From Paraoerskovia marina DSM 21750 (GTDB taxonomy: Bacteria > Actinomycetota > Actinomycetes > Actinomycetales > Cellulomonadaceae), in contig NZ_JNIY01000004.1 of NCBI RefSeq assembly GCF_000701465.1, forward strand, positions 1 through 64,000: 64,000 nucleotides of DNA, written 5' to 3'. A program made the position numbers and the translations under genes. Positions 24,810 through 34,683 of this stretch are shown piece after piece (the first letter of the stretch is position 1; every line of letters begins with the position of its first letter). The notes under the pieces are model-generated. The model was not told where the DNA came from, ran no database searches, and saw nothing but the letters and a program-made list of their open reading frames with translations.

Positions 24810-26042
24810 TCAGGATGCCCGGCCGCGTGCGGCACGGCGCCTGACCGGGCCGAGCGTGAAGAGCAGCGTCGCCAGCGCGGTGACGGCGAGCAGGATGAAG
24901 CCGATGTCGTAGTCGCCCTGGGCGCCGTAGACGGCCCCCATGATCAGCGGCGGGATGAAGCCGCCGAGGCCGCCGGCCGCGCCGACGAGGCCGGTGACAC
25001 CGCCGACCTTGTCGGGCGGTGCGAGGTCGGAGACCAGGGCGAACGTCGCGCCGGAGGATGCGCCGAGCGCCGCCGCCATGGTGAGGAACGCGATCGTGCC
25101 CACCGGAAAGAGGGAGGGCTGGAACGCGATCACGGCGGCGCCGAGGGTCACCAGGGCGAAGCAGACGACGTTGACCGCGACACCACCGAACCGGTCGGAG
25201 AGCGTCCCTCCGATCGGGCGCATGATGACGGCGAGGACGACGAACCCGGCCGTGCGGTTGGCGGCGTCGGCCGCCTCGAGCCCGTAGGCGTTCGTCAGGA
25301 ACGTCGGCAGGTAGACGGAGAACGCGACGAACCCGCCGAACCCGATCGCGTAGAGCCACGAGAGCTGCAGCGTCGCAGGGAGCTTGAACGTGCTCCACGT
25401 CCGGGACCAGAATCCGCCCGAGGCCGGCGCGGGGCGGCTGGGCGAGTCGCGCAGCCAGATCCACGAGACGACCGCGAAGATCGCGAGCACGGTGGCGACG
25501 AGGACGAACGGGGCCTCCTCGCCCCACGCGTCGCGGATCGGCACCGTGGTGAACGCCGCGATCGCGGTACCACCCATGCCGGCGCCGAAGAGCCCGAGCG
25601 CCGTCCCGCGCCGTGACGGCGGGAACCAGGCGTTGTTGAACGGAATCCCGATCGCGAACGTCGTGCCGCCGAGTCCCAGGAAGAACCCGCCGACGATCAG
25701 GCCCGGCAGGCTGTCGGCGAGGAACCCGAGGTAGAGCACCGGCAGGATCGTCAGCGCGCTGACCAGCGGGAACATGATGCGGGCGCCGAAGCGGTCGGTC
25801 AGTGCGCCGACCGGGATCCGCCCGAGCGAGCCGACGATCACCGGGACCGCCACGACCACGGAGGTCTCGACGTCGGACAGGCCCAGCGCCTCCTGGAACG
25901 TCCCGCCCAGCGGGCTGAGCAGGGCCCAGGCCCAGAAGTTCAGCGCGAAGCCGACGGTGGAGAGGACCAGCTGGACCGTGGCCCGGCTGCCGTACCCCTC
26001 GTCGGGGATGGCCTGCGGGGGTGCCGTCGAACCTGTGGTCAT
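24810..26042 (-). CDS. narK: Nitrate/nitrite transporter NarK (MFS)
   Basis: The 410-residue, 12-helix major facilitator protein shows both nitrate-signature glycine-rich stretches: GLGGTTFAIGIPFNNAWFPP with GTALGLFGAGMGGTA in the first half and DKVGGVTGLVGAAGGLGGFI in the second. The conserved substrate Arg lies in the first half (LGRIPVGALTDRFGAR). It imports nitrate and/or exchanges it for nitrite. It is the first gene of the narK-moaC-moaD-narGHJI-narH2 series, all in the same direction with short gaps. Confidence 0.94.
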   Translation of the reverse strand: MTTGSTAPPQAIPDEGYGSRATVQLVLSTVGFALNFWAWALLSPLGGTFQEALGLSDVETSVVVAVPVIVGSLGRIPVGALTDRFGARIMFPLVSALTILPVLYLGFLADSLPGLIVGGFFLGLGGTTFAIGIPFNNAWFPPSRRGTALGLFGAGMGGTAIAAFTTVPIRDAWGEEAPFVLVATVLAIFAVVSWIWLRDSPSRPAPASGGFWSRTWSTFKLPATLQLSWLYAIGFGGFVAFSVYLPTFLTNAYGLEAADAANRTAGFVVLAVIMRPIGGTLSDRFGGVAVNVVCFALVTLGAAVIAFQPSLFPVGTIAFLTMAAALGASSGATFALVSDLAPPDKVGGVTGLVGAAGGLGGFIPPLIMGAVYGAQGDYDIGFILLAVTALATLLFTLGPVRRRAARGRAS

Positions 26043-26132
26043 CGTGCTCTCCTCGGCTGGATGCGTGGCTTCAACGTAGCGTTCTGGTGTCTCTCCGTCT
26101 ATTGATCTTGAAAATCTCGTAAAAAAGGGTGT

Positions 26133-26444
26133 TTACGGCTCGACGTCAGGAACCGCGTGGGGGTTGCCGCCGGTCAGCCGCGCGCTCACCCTCGTCGCCT
26201 GCCCGGCCGCGAGACGGCGCGCCAGCACGCCGACGCCACCCGTGATCGCGGCGAAGGCCATCGCCTCGGGGAGGGAGATGTCGGGATCGTCGGTGTCGGT
26301 CGGGGCGTCGTGCCCCGAGGCCTTCTTCCAGATCGTCGAGACCACCTTGGTGGCGATCCACCCGGCCGCGAAGGTCAGGGCCAGGGTCGCGACCTTGGTC
26401 GCCATGTCCTGGTCGTCGTTCTTCTTCTGCTTCTTCTTCGACAC
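26133..26444 (-). CDS. DUF4235 small membrane protein
   Basis: The 103-residue protein has a Lys-rich N-terminus, one hydrophobic helix at about residues 17-37 (VATLALTFAAGWIATKVVSTIWKK region) and a second at about 63-82. It matches the actinobacterial DUF4235 pattern (TKVATLA...A.KVV..IWKK..G). Function is unknown. It stands alone between narK and the thiamine operon and is transcribed away from the latter. Confidence 0.8.
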   Translation of the reverse strand: MSKKKQKKNDDQDMATKVATLALTFAAGWIATKVVSTIWKKASGHDAPTDTDDPDISLPEAMAFAAITGGVGVLARRLAAGQATRVSARLTGGNPHAVPDVEP

Positions 26445-26557
26445 GTCGTCTCCTCAGCCGCTCCGTTGGACGATTCCCACCGTAGTGCGACCGGGGCGAC
26501 TCCGCCGGACCACGGACCCACGGGCATTGCGCGGCGTCGTAGACTGCGGCTGTACGA

Positions 26558-26640
26558 CAGGGGAGCGCCCCAGAGCGCTGAGAGTGCGGCACGCCGCAGA
26601 CCCTTGAACCTGATCCGGTCAGCACCGGCGGAGGAAGTCG
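26558..26640 (+). promoter_or_regulatory. TPP (THI-box) riboswitch
   Basis: The conserved thiamine pyrophosphate aptamer is visible: ggggagcgcc, the CTGAGAG core at 26578-26584, cagacccttgaacctgatcc from about 26598, and the closing ccggcggaggaagtc. It lies directly before thiB. Its 3' edge is within about 20 nt of the start codon, so ligand binding probably hides the ribosome-binding site. Binding of TPP would lower thiamine import. Confidence 0.95.
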
Positions 26641-26657
26641 ACGTCCGAGGAGGACTC

Positions 26658-27731
26658 TTGCGCACCACCATCACCACCCGTTCCGTCGCCGCGTCCGGCG
26701 CGGTCCTCGCGCTCGCCCTGACGGGCTGCGCGAGCAGCGACACCGGCGACGCCGAGGGCTCGTCGGCCGAGACGGGGAGCAGCTCCGTCACCCTGGTCAC
26801 CCACGACTCGTTCGCCCTCAGCGACGGCCTGCTCGACGAGTTCACCGCGGAGTCGGGGTACGACGTCGAACTGGTCGCCCCCGGGGACGGCGGCACCCTG
26901 GTCAACCAGCTGATCCTCACGAAGGACTCGCCCCTCGGCGACGCCGTCTTCGGGGTCGACAACACCTACGCGAGCCGCGCCGTCGACGAGGGCGTCTTCG
27001 ACCCGTACCTCTCCTCCGCGCTCCCCGAGTCGGCGGCCGCCGAGGTGCCCGCGGGCGAGAGCCTGACCCCGGTCGACCGGGGGGACGTCTGCATCAACGC
27101 CGACCTCGCCTGGTTCGAGGAGAACGACCTCGACGCCCCGACCACGCTCGACGACCTGGCAGACCCCGCCTACCAGGACCTCCTCGTCGTCACGAACCCC
27201 GCGACGTCGTCGCCCGGACTGGCCTTCCTGCTCGCGACCGTCGGGGCCAAGGGCGAGCACGGGTGGACCGACTACTGGACGGCGCTCTCGGAGAACGGCG
27301 TCAAGATCGCCGACGGCTGGGAGGACGCGTACTACGTGGACTTCACGGGTGCCGGCGGAGCCGGTGACCGTCCGCTCGTGCTCTCCTACGCCACCTCACC
27401 GGCGTTCACCGTGACCGAGGACGGCTCGGAGACCACCACCACGGCGTTGCTGGACACCTGCTTCCGCCAGGTCGAGTACGCGGGCGTGCTCGCCGGTGCG
27501 GAGAACCCCGACGGCGCCCGGGAGCTCGTGGACTTCCTCGTGAGCCGCACGGTCCAGGAGGACATCCCCGGCCAGATGTACATGTACCCCGTCGACGGCG
27601 ACGCCGCGCTGCCCGACGAGTGGGCCCAGTTCGCCCCGCTCGCCGACGACCCGTTCGACGTCGACCCGGCCGAGATCTCCGCGCACCGCGGCGACTGGAT
27701 CGAGACCTGGACCGCCACGGTCCTCGGCTGA
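26658..27731 (+). CDS. thiB: Thiamine ABC transporter substrate-binding lipoprotein
   Basis: The 357-residue lipoprotein (lipobox LTGC at about residues 21-24) has a ThiB/Fe-binding-like domain: VTLVTHDSFALSDGLLDEF, GDAVFGVDNTYASRA, and PVDRGDVCINADLAWF, matching TPP/thiamine binding proteins. Control by the TPP riboswitch immediately upstream confirms the substrate class. The TTG at 26658 is the likely start: it is 5 nt after a strong gaggagg and no in-frame ATG or GTG is nearby. Confidence 0.93.
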   Translation: MRTTITTRSVAASGAVLALALTGCASSDTGDAEGSSAETGSSSVTLVTHDSFALSDGLLDEFTAESGYDVELVAPGDGGTLVNQLILTKDSPLGDAVFGVDNTYASRAVDEGVFDPYLSSALPESAAAEVPAGESLTPVDRGDVCINADLAWFEENDLDAPTTLDDLADPAYQDLLVVTNPATSSPGLAFLLATVGAKGEHGWTDYWTALSENGVKIADGWEDAYYVDFTGAGGAGDRPLVLSYATSPAFTVTEDGSETTTTALLDTCFRQVEYAGVLAGAENPDGARELVDFLVSRTVQEDIPGQMYMYPVDGDAALPDEWAQFAPLADDPFDVDPAEISAHRGDWIETWTATVLG

Positions 27732-27733
27732 CC

Positions 27734-29428
27734 ATGCGCCCGGCTCGCGCGCGCCGCAGCCGGCCCCCGGTGGCACGCGTCGTGCTCTGGGGGCTGGCGG
27801 CAGGCGTGCCGCTCGCCTTCCTCGCGATCTTCTTCGCGTGGCCCGTCCTCGCCCTCGTCGGACGAGGCTTCGTGACCGACGGATCCCTGGACCTGAGCGG
27901 GGTCGCCGAGGTGTTCGGCGAGTCGCGCACCTGGCGTCTGCTCGGGATCACGCTGGGCCAGGCGGTGGCCGGGACCGTCGCCTCGCTGGTGCTCGGAGTC
28001 CCCGGCGCCTACGTCCTGTACAGATGCCAGTTCCGCGGTCGTACGTTCCTCCGCGGTCTGGTGACGGTGCCTTTCGTCCTGCCCACCGTCGTCGTCGGCG
28101 TCGCGTTCCGCGCGCTCCTCGCCCCCGGCGGACCGCTCGCGTTCCTCGGCATCGACCAGACCTTCACCGCGATCGTGCTCGCGCTCGTCTTCTTCAACTA
28201 CGCCGTCGTCGTCCGGACTGTCGGCGGCCTCTGGGAACGGCTCGACCCCCGGGCCGAGCAGGCCGCGCGGGCGCTCGGAGCCTCCCCGGCCCGGGCGTTC
28301 CGGACGGTCACCCTGCCCGCCCTGACCCCCGCGATCACCTCCGCCGCATCGCTCGTCTTCCTCTACTGCGCGACGGCGTTCGGCACCGTCCTCGTCCTCG
28401 GCCCGCCCGGGTACGGCACCATCGAGACGGAGATCTACGTCCAGACGACGCAGTTCCTCGACCTGCGCTCGGCGGCCGTCCTGTCCGTGGTCCAGCTCGT
28501 CGTCGTGGCCGGGGCGCTCGTCACCGCTGACCGCACCCGGGCGCGCCGCGAGAACGCCCTGGGCCTGCTCCCCGAGGCGCACGGCGGGCGGCGGCTGAGC
28601 CTGCGCGCCGACGCCGTGCCGACCGCCGTGACGGCCGCCGTCGTGATCCTGCTCCTGGCCCTGCCGGTCGCCACCCTGGTCACCCGCTCCCTGCATGCCG
28701 CCGACGGCACCTGGACGCTGGACAACTACCGCAACCTCGCGACGACCGGTGGCCCCAACGCGCTGTCCGTCACGGTGTGGGAGGCCGCGGGCAACTCGTT
28801 GCGGGCCGCTGCGCTCGCAGCGCTGATCGCGGTCGTCGTCGGCGGTCTGGTGGCCCTCGTGGTCTCGCGCCGACCACGGGCACGCGTCGGCAGGCGTGCC
28901 CTGCGAGCCCTCGACTCCGTCTTCATGCTCCCGCTCGGCGTCTCCGCCGTCACCGTCGGCTTCGGGTTCCTGATCACGCTCGACCGGCCGCTGGGGCTCG
29001 ACGTCGACCTGCGCACCTCCGGGCTCCTCGTCCCGATCGCGCAGGCCGTCGTCGCGATCCCGCTGGTGGTCCGTGTGGTGCTGCCCGTGCTGCGGGCGAT
29101 CGACCCGCGCCTGCGCGAGGCCGCCGCGACGCTCGGCGCCGGGCCGGGCCGGGTTCTTGCCACCGTGGACCTGCCCGTCGTGCTCCGCCCTGTCGGACTG
29201 GCCGTGGGGTTCGCGTTCGCGACCTCCCTCGGGGAGTTCGGCGCCACGTCGTTCCTCGCCCGCCCCGACACCGCGACCCTCCCGGTCGTGATCTTCCGGC
29301 TCATCGGCAAGCCCGGGGCCGAGAACTACGGGATGGCGCTCGCCGCGAGCGTCGTCCTCGCCCTCGTCACCGCGACGGTCATGCTCCTCGCGGAGCGGCT
29401 GCGCGGAGAAAGTGCAGGAGAGCTATGA
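27734..29428 (+). CDS. thiP: Thiamine ABC transporter permease
   Basis: The 564-residue membrane protein contains two fused permease halves with coupling loops EQAARALGASPARAFRTVTLP (about residue 180) and REAAATLGAGPGRVLATVDLP (about 465). It has about twelve helices, as expected of ThiP. It starts 2 bp after thiB and overlaps thiQ by 4 bp. The riboswitch upstream ties it to thiamine or thiamine phosphates. Confidence 0.93.
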   Translation: MRPARARRSRPPVARVVLWGLAAGVPLAFLAIFFAWPVLALVGRGFVTDGSLDLSGVAEVFGESRTWRLLGITLGQAVAGTVASLVLGVPGAYVLYRCQFRGRTFLRGLVTVPFVLPTVVVGVAFRALLAPGGPLAFLGIDQTFTAIVLALVFFNYAVVVRTVGGLWERLDPRAEQAARALGASPARAFRTVTLPALTPAITSAASLVFLYCATAFGTVLVLGPPGYGTIETEIYVQTTQFLDLRSAAVLSVVQLVVVAGALVTADRTRARRENALGLLPEAHGGRRLSLRADAVPTAVTAAVVILLLALPVATLVTRSLHAADGTWTLDNYRNLATTGGPNALSVTVWEAAGNSLRAAALAALIAVVVGGLVALVVSRRPRARVGRRALRALDSVFMLPLGVSAVTVGFGFLITLDRPLGLDVDLRTSGLLVPIAQAVVAIPLVVRVVLPVLRAIDPRLREAAATLGAGPGRVLATVDLPVVLRPVGLAVGFAFATSLGEFGATSFLARPDTATLPVVIFRLIGKPGAENYGMALAASVVLALVTATVMLLAERLRGESAGEL

Positions 29429-30402
29429 GCCGCGGGCTCGAGGTGCGCGACGCCGTCGTGCGGTACGGGACGACGACGGCGGTCGACGGGGTGAGCCTCG
29501 ACGTCGCCGAGGGCGAGGTGCTCGCCCTGCTCGGTCCGAGCGGCTGCGGCAAGTCGTCGCTGCTGCGCGCGGTCGCCGGCCTCGAGCCGCTGGCGGATGG
29601 GTCCGTCGCGTGGCACGGGCGGGACCTGGCGGCCGTGCCGGTGCACCGCCGGGCGTTCGGGCTGCTCTTCCAGGACGGACAGCTGTTCGCGCACGCCGAC
29701 GTCGCGAGCAACGTCGGGTACGGGCTGCGCGTCGCCGGCGTACGCCGTACGGACCGCGAGGCCCGGGTGGACGAGCTGCTCGGGCTCGTCGGGCTCTCCG
29801 GGTACGGGTCCCGGGCGGTCACGGCGCTGTCGGGAGGGGAGAGGCAGCGCGTCGCGCTCGCACGTGCCCTCGCGCCCCGGCCCCGCCTGCTGCTGCTCGA
29901 CGAGCCGCTCTCCGCGCTCGACCGTGCGCTGCGGGAGCGACTCGCGGCCGAGCTCCGGGAGATCCTCACGGCCACGGGCACCACCGGGATCTTCGTCACG
30001 CACGACCACGACGAGGCGTTCGCCGTCGCGGACCGCGTCGCCGTGATGGACGCCGGCACGATCCTGCAGGTCGCCCCGCCGGAGGAGCTCTGGGCCGCAC
30101 CGGTGTCGTGGCGGGTCGCAGACTTCCTCGGGTACCAGGCGGTCGCCGACGTCGACCACGAGCGGGTCGCCGTCGGCCCGACGGGGCTCGAGACGACGGT
30201 GCCCGACGTCGGCCGGTGGGTGGGCGACGTCGTCCGGTCGGTCCGGCGGCGCGGCCGCACCGAGGTGACGGTCGACGTGGACCTGGGAGGCGGCGTCGGA
30301 CGCTACACGGCGGTGCCGGGCGCCGAGCTCACCGACGGCAGCGACACCTCGGTCGGCCTGCGCCTGCGCGCCGACGGGTGCGCGCCCCTCCCGGCCCCGT
30401 GA
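29425..30402 (+). CDS. thiQ: Thiamine ABC transporter ATPase
   Basis: The 325-residue ATPase has Walker A GPSGCGKSS (about 35-43), Q-loop LLFQDGQLF, signature LSGGERQRVALARA, Walker B LLLLDEP and switch FVTHDHDEAF. A C-terminal extension of about 100 residues resembles a TOBE-type domain, longer than E. coli ThiQ (about 232). It overlaps thiP by 4 bp and completes the operon. It ends 21 bp from a convergent GNAT gene. Confidence 0.92.
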   Translation: MSRGLEVRDAVVRYGTTTAVDGVSLDVAEGEVLALLGPSGCGKSSLLRAVAGLEPLADGSVAWHGRDLAAVPVHRRAFGLLFQDGQLFAHADVASNVGYGLRVAGVRRTDREARVDELLGLVGLSGYGSRAVTALSGGERQRVALARALAPRPRLLLLDEPLSALDRALRERLAAELREILTATGTTGIFVTHDHDEAFAVADRVAVMDAGTILQVAPPEELWAAPVSWRVADFLGYQAVADVDHERVAVGPTGLETTVPDVGRWVGDVVRSVRRRGRTEVTVDVDLGGGVGRYTAVPGAELTDGSDTSVGLRLRADGCAPLPAP

Positions 30403-30423
30403 CCGCGCGCGGCCAGAGCTCGG

Positions 30424-31548
30424 TCAGCCCCCGCTCGACGCGAGCGGCTTCTCCCACAGCGCGCAGACGCCCGCTCCGCGGAACCCGAGCGCGACGTTGA
30501 TGTCCAGCATCGGGCCGTTCTCCTCGGCGTTCCACGTGTGGATGCGCGTCATCCCCGGGCGGTCGGCCTGCAGCGCGAGCAGGTTCGCCGCCTTCATCAG
30601 CATGCCGAGACGGCGCCCCCGGTGCTCGGACAGCACGAGCGTGTCCTCCTGGAACGCGAACTGGTCGGTCGCCGGGCCGACGACGATCGTGAACCCGGCG
30701 AGCGTGCCCGACGGGACGTGCTCGGCCACCGCCATGCGGAAGACGTTGCCGCGCGCGTGCTGCTCGTCGATCAGCGACCGGTAGCGCTCGGCGTCCCACG
30801 CCTCCTCGGAGACCTCGAGGTCGCCGTGCGGGATGTCGGTGCTCATCCGCTGCTGCAGGTGGGCGACCTGGTCGATCCACTCGTCCGGCACGACGTCGTC
30901 CCACACGTGCGTGCGGTAGTCGTCACCGGCGTGCTCCGCGGCCTCCGCGTGCAGGCGCCCGAGCAGGCCGGTGTCCACCGGCAGCGTCAGCACCGAGTAC
31001 CGCTCCACCTGGCGCAGGGTGAACCCGGCGCGGAGCGCGGCACGGACGGTCGGGTCGTCGGCCGGAACGCGGCCGCTGCCGGTCGGTGCCTCGATCGCAC
31101 CGGGTCCCGGAGGCGGCTCGGGTGCGTGGTCCGTCGCGAGGCCGACCGTCCGGCGCCCGGCCTCCGCCGCGTCGCGCTCCACCGCGGCGAGAAGCGCGTC
31201 GTGCACCACGCCGTCCTCGTGCCCCGGACGGACCGTGAGCGTGGCGTCGAGCAGGTGCGTGTTGTCCGTCAGCGGCATCGCGTAGGACGCGAACCCGACG
31301 ACGTCGCGCGGTCGCGGAGGGTCGGCGGTGGCCGCGGGGTCGACCGCGACGAGCACGGCGCGCCGGGCGTACCGCTGGTTCCCCTGGATGACCAGGATCT
31401 GGTCGGCCGGGAAGACGAGGTCGTCGTGGCCGAACGTCGCGAGCTCGGCCTCGACCTCGACGTCGGCACGCCCCTTGTACGCCCACGCGTCGGGGTGGTC
31501 CAGGTGCGGGGGATGCGGGGCGCGGACGACGCGCGGGCCGGAGGTCAC
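30424..31548 (-). CDS. Two-domain GNAT-family N-acetyltransferase
   Basis: The 374-residue protein holds two GNAT-like halves. The C-terminal half (about 235-365) has the acetyl-CoA loop LSEHRGRRLGMLMKAANL and the motif NAEENGPMLDINVALGF. The N-terminal half (about 60-160) is degenerate and may be structural. Tandem GNATs of this type are common in actinobacteria and acetylate small molecules, but the substrate is unknown. It starts with GTG at 31548 and is not clearly linked to neighbours. Confidence 0.8.
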   Translation of the reverse strand: MTSGPRVVRAPHPPHLDHPDAWAYKGRADVEVEAELATFGHDDLVFPADQILVIQGNQRYARRAVLVAVDPAATADPPRPRDVVGFASYAMPLTDNTHLLDATLTVRPGHEDGVVHDALLAAVERDAAEAGRRTVGLATDHAPEPPPGPGAIEAPTGSGRVPADDPTVRAALRAGFTLRQVERYSVLTLPVDTGLLGRLHAEAAEHAGDDYRTHVWDDVVPDEWIDQVAHLQQRMSTDIPHGDLEVSEEAWDAERYRSLIDEQHARGNVFRMAVAEHVPSGTLAGFTIVVGPATDQFAFQEDTLVLSEHRGRRLGMLMKAANLLALQADRPGMTRIHTWNAEENGPMLDINVALGFRGAGVCALWEKPLASSGG

Positions 31549-31605
31549 CCGTCAATCGTCACCCGGTGGGTCGGCGTCGTCCACACAATTACCGTCCGCG
31601 TCACC

Positions 31606-31666
31606 GCCGACCACGTGGTTCCGTGTACTTCCGGGGGCGGGAAGTGGACAAAACCGCGTGGTCGGC
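31606..31666 (-). terminator. Long imperfect palindrome, probable terminator of pgi
   Basis: Arms of about 27 bp (starting gccgaccacg and ending cgtggtcggc) are interrupted by a few mismatches and enclose a short G-rich centre. The element lies 27 bp after the pgi stop on the minus strand. It is longer and less perfect than the other terminators here, so it may be a degenerate palindromic repeat. Confidence 0.55.
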
Positions 31667-31692
31667 AGCGGGCGGGCCGACGACGCGCGGGA

Positions 31693-33381
31693 TCAGCCGC
31701 GCAGCGCCTGGTACGTCTCGATCAGGGCCTTGGTCGACGAGTCCTGGGCGGCGAGCGCCTCGGCGTCGCCGGCGACGGCCGGGGCGACCTCGAGCGCGAG
31801 CTTCTTGCCCAGCTCGACGCCCCACTGGTCGAACGAGTCGATGCCCCACACGACGCCCTGGACGAACGTGATGTGCTCGTACAGCGCGACGAGCTGACCC
31901 AGGACCGCCGGGGTGAGGGCCGGGGCGAGGATCGACGTCGTCGGCCGGTTCCCCGAGAACACGCGGGCGGGCACGATCGACTCGTCGGTGCCCTCGGCCC
32001 GCACCTCGTCCGCCGTCTTGCCGAACGCCAGCGCCTTCGTCTGGGCGAAGAAGTTGGCGAGGAAGAGGCCGTGGACGTCCGTGTCCCCGTCCGCGAGCGG
32101 GTACGCCGGCTGCGCGAACGCGATGAAGTCGGCGGGGATCAGGCGGGTGCCCTGGTGGATCAGCTGGTAGAACGCGTGCTGCCCGTTGGTGCCGGGCTCG
32201 CCCCAGAAGACCTCGCCCGTCTGCGACGTGACGGGTGAGCCGTCCCATCGCACGGACTTGCCGTTGGACTCCATGGTGAGCTGCTGCAGGTACGCCGGGA
32301 AGCGGTTGAGCTGCTGCGCGTAGGGGAGCACGGCGTGCGTCTCGGCACCGAGGAAGTTCACGTTCCAGATGTTCAGCAGGCCCATGAGCGCGGGGACGTT
32401 CTCGCTGATCGGTGCGGTCCGGAAGTGCTCGTCCATCGTGTGGAAGCCGCCGAGGAACTCCTCGAACCCGTCCGGGCCGATCGCGATGGCCAGCGACAGG
32501 CCGATCGCGGAGTCGACGGAGTAGCGACCGCCCACCCAGTCCCAGAACCCGAACGCGTTGGCCGGGTCGATCCCGAAGTCCGCGACCTTGTCGAGCGCCG
32601 TCGAGACGGCGACGAAGTGCTTGGCGACGGCGTCACGACGGGCGTCGTCGGTGTCGGCCAGCGCCCCGGCCCCGGCCAGCGACGTCCACAGCCACTCACG
32701 GGCCAGGCGCGCGTTGGTCAGGGTCTCGAGCGTGCCGAACGTCTTGGACGCGACGATGAACAGCGTGGTCTCGGGGTCGAGGTCCGCGGTCTTCTGCGCG
32801 ACGTCGGTCGGGTCGATGTTGGAGACGAACCGCACCTCGAGGCCGTCCTGGACGTAGGGCTCGAGCGCCTCGTACGCCATGACGGGGCCCAGGTCGGAGC
32901 CCCCGATGCCGATGTTCACGACCGTCTCGACACGCTTGCCCGTGACGCCGGTCCACTCGCCGGAGCGGACCTTGTCGGCGAACTCGGCGAGCGCCGCGCG
33001 GACCTCGTGCACGTCCTCGTCCACGTCCTGGCCGTCCACGACGAGGTGCGCGTCGCCGTCCTCGGGCAGCGGGCGTCGCAGGGCGGTGTGCAGGACGGCG
33101 CGGTCCTCGGTGACGTTGATGTGCTCGCCGGTGAACATGGCGTCCAGGCGGCCGGCGAGACCGACCTCGTCCGCGAGACGCGTCAGCAGGGCGACGGTCT
33201 CCTCGGTGATCAGGTTCTTCGACAGGTCGACGTAGAGGTCGCCCGCCCGGTGCGTGAAGCGCTCGGCGCGCTGCGGGTCCGCGGCGAACCATCCGCGCAG
33301 GTCGCTCGTGAGGTCGGAGTGGTGGGCGGTCAGGTCCGCCCAGGCCGTGGTCGTCGTCGCATCGATGGGTGCCGTGCTCAC
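31693..33381 (-). CDS. pgi: Glucose-6-phosphate isomerase
   Basis: The 562-residue enzyme interconverts glucose 6-phosphate and fructose 6-phosphate in glycolysis. Signatures are present: [12 protein letters not shown] region ([18 protein letters not shown]), [23 protein letters not shown], and ESNGKSV with [18 protein letters not shown], covering the phosphate-binding loop, the catalytic Glu and the His. The length matches bacterial Pgi (549 in E. coli). A GTG at 33381 starts the gene. It is likely monocistronic. Confidence 0.97.
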   Translation of the reverse strand: MSTAPIDATTTTAWADLTAHHSDLTSDLRGWFAADPQRAERFTHRAGDLYVDLSKNLITEETVALLTRLADEVGLAGRLDAMFTGEHINVTEDRAVLHTALRRPLPEDGDAHLVVDGQDVDEDVHEVRAALAEFADKVRSGEWTGVTGKRVETVVNIGIGGSDLGPVMAYEALEPYVQDGLEVRFVSNIDPTDVAQKTADLDPETTLFIVASKTFGTLETLTNARLAREWLWTSLAGAGALADTDDARRDAVAKHFVAVSTALDKVADFGIDPANAFGFWDWVGGRYSVDSAIGLSLAIAIGPDGFEEFLGGFHTMDEHFRTAPISENVPALMGLLNIWNVNFLGAETHAVLPYAQQLNRFPAYLQQLTMESNGKSVRWDGSPVTSQTGEVFWGEPGTNGQHAFYQLIHQGTRLIPADFIAFAQPAYPLADGDTDVHGLFLANFFAQTKALAFGKTADEVRAEGTDESIVPARVFSGNRPTTSILAPALTPAVLGQLVALYEHITFVQGVVWGIDSFDQWGVELGKKLALEVAPAVAGDAEALAAQDSSTKALIETYQALRG

Positions 33382-33523
33382 GCCAGGTGCCTGCCTTCGG
33401 TCGCTGTGTCTCGGGGGAGGCGTCGTCGTCGACCGCCACCCACCACCGTATGACGTGCGCGGTGCGCGCGCCGCCGTAGCCGCAGTGCGAGCAGAAGGCA
33501 GGGGTGCTCCCGAGACGGTCGGG

Positions 33524-34531
33524 CTACCGGCGGGGCGGTGCGGTCGACGCGCGCTCGACGAGCGTGGTCTCGAGGCGTACGTGGTGCGGACGGTCGCCTC
33601 CGGCGAGGAGGTCGAGCAGAAGTCGCAGCGCCTCGGCGCCCATCCGCCGCAGGGGTTGCTCGACGGTCGTCAGGGGCGGGGTGCAGAGCGCGGACTCGGG
33701 GACGTTGTCGAACCCGACGACGCTGACGTCGCCCGGGACGTCCAGCCCGAGCGACCGGGCCACCTCGACGGTCCGGATCGCGGTGAGGTCGTTGGCGGCG
33801 AAGACGGCGGTCGGTGCGTCGGGCAGCGTGAGCAGCTCGTGGGCGGGCAGGTCGGCCGTGTCGGAGCGATAGCCGCCGACACGCAGCAGGTCGGGGTCGA
33901 CGGCGATCCCGGCCTCGGCGAGCGCGGCCCGGTACCCCTCCTCGCGCAGTCGCGAGCTCTCCAGGTCCTCGCGTCCACCGAGGAACCCGATGCGTCGGTG
34001 GCCGAGCCCGACGAGGTGTGAGGTCGCGAGGCGCGCCCCGCCCAGGTTGTCCGAGTCGACCGTCGGGGGCCCCTCGGGGCCGAGGTGCGGGTCGACGGCG
34101 ACGACGGGGATTCCCGGGTGCGGGTCGACCACCGTGGGGGTGACGAGGATGGCACCGTCGATGAGCGTTCCGCTCAGCCGGGAGAGGTATCGCTGCTCCC
34201 ATCCGACGTCCGCCCCGGGGCGGCCGCCGGCGGAGTAGGCGAGCAACTCGTACCCGGTGTCGGCGACGGCGTCGGAGATTCCCTTGAGGAGCTCGGTGCT
34301 GAACGGCTCGAACTCGGCGACGAGAATTCCGATGACGTTGGTGCGGGTCGACCGCAGGCTTCGTGCGACGAGCGACGACTCGTACCCCAGCCTCTCGATG
34401 ACCTCGTGGACGCGCGCCGACGTGGCGACCGCGACTCCGTAGCGACCGTTGATCACCTTGGAGACCGTCGCGACCGAGACGCCGGCGTCGCGTGCGACGT
34501 CTCCGATGGTCACTCTTCCCGTTGGCTGCAC
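33524..34531 (-). CDS. LacI-family transcriptional repressor
   Basis: The 335-residue protein has the LacI HTH ([20 protein letters not shown], about residues 7-26), the hinge, and a periplasmic-binding-protein-like sensor domain ending in [13 protein letters not shown] and a C-terminal [11 protein letters not shown]. The GTG at 34531 gives the standard length and N-terminus. It is divergent from an ABC-transporter and GH3 operon. A perfect LacI-type palindrome lies between them, so it almost certainly represses that operon until an oligosaccharide or its product binds. Confidence 0.93.
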   Translation of the reverse strand: MQPTGRVTIGDVARDAGVSVATVSKVINGRYGVAVATSARVHEVIERLGYESSLVARSLRSTRTNVIGILVAEFEPFSTELLKGISDAVADTGYELLAYSAGGRPGADVGWEQRYLSRLSGTLIDGAILVTPTVVDPHPGIPVVAVDPHLGPEGPPTVDSDNLGGARLATSHLVGLGHRRIGFLGGREDLESSRLREEGYRAALAEAGIAVDPDLLRVGGYRSDTADLPAHELLTLPDAPTAVFAANDLTAIRTVEVARSLGLDVPGDVSVVGFDNVPESALCTPPLTTVEQPLRRMGAEALRLLLDLLAGGDRPHHVRLETTLVERASTAPPRR

Positions 34532-34602
34532 GAGGGTGACCCTACCCGCGCACCCGTGCCGCCTCGACCTGATTCGGGGACGAGAACGCCACGTGTCGAA
34601 AA

Positions 34603-34623
34603 CGTTATCGATAACGATTGACA
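34603..34623 (+). promoter_or_regulatory. LacI-type operator next to the -35 box of the sugar operon
   Basis: A perfect 14-bp palindrome with a central CG (cgttatcgataacg, 34603-34616) is typical of LacI-family operators. A perfect TTGACA (34618-34623) begins 2 bp later, so bound repressor would block the promoter. The -10 region is weak (gagact at 34642 with 18-bp spacing). The site lies between the divergent repressor and binding-protein genes. Confidence 0.8.
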
Positions 34624-34683
34624 CGCACCATGACCCGGGGTGAGACTTCGACCGTTCAGTCAATGACGACCGAGGGGAATCCC

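Noticed and set aside
26060-26115. FNR/NarL-like site upstream of narK
   Set aside because: Only one half-site (ATCAA) matches an FNR box; the other half matches 2 of 5 positions. AT-richness alone is not enough.
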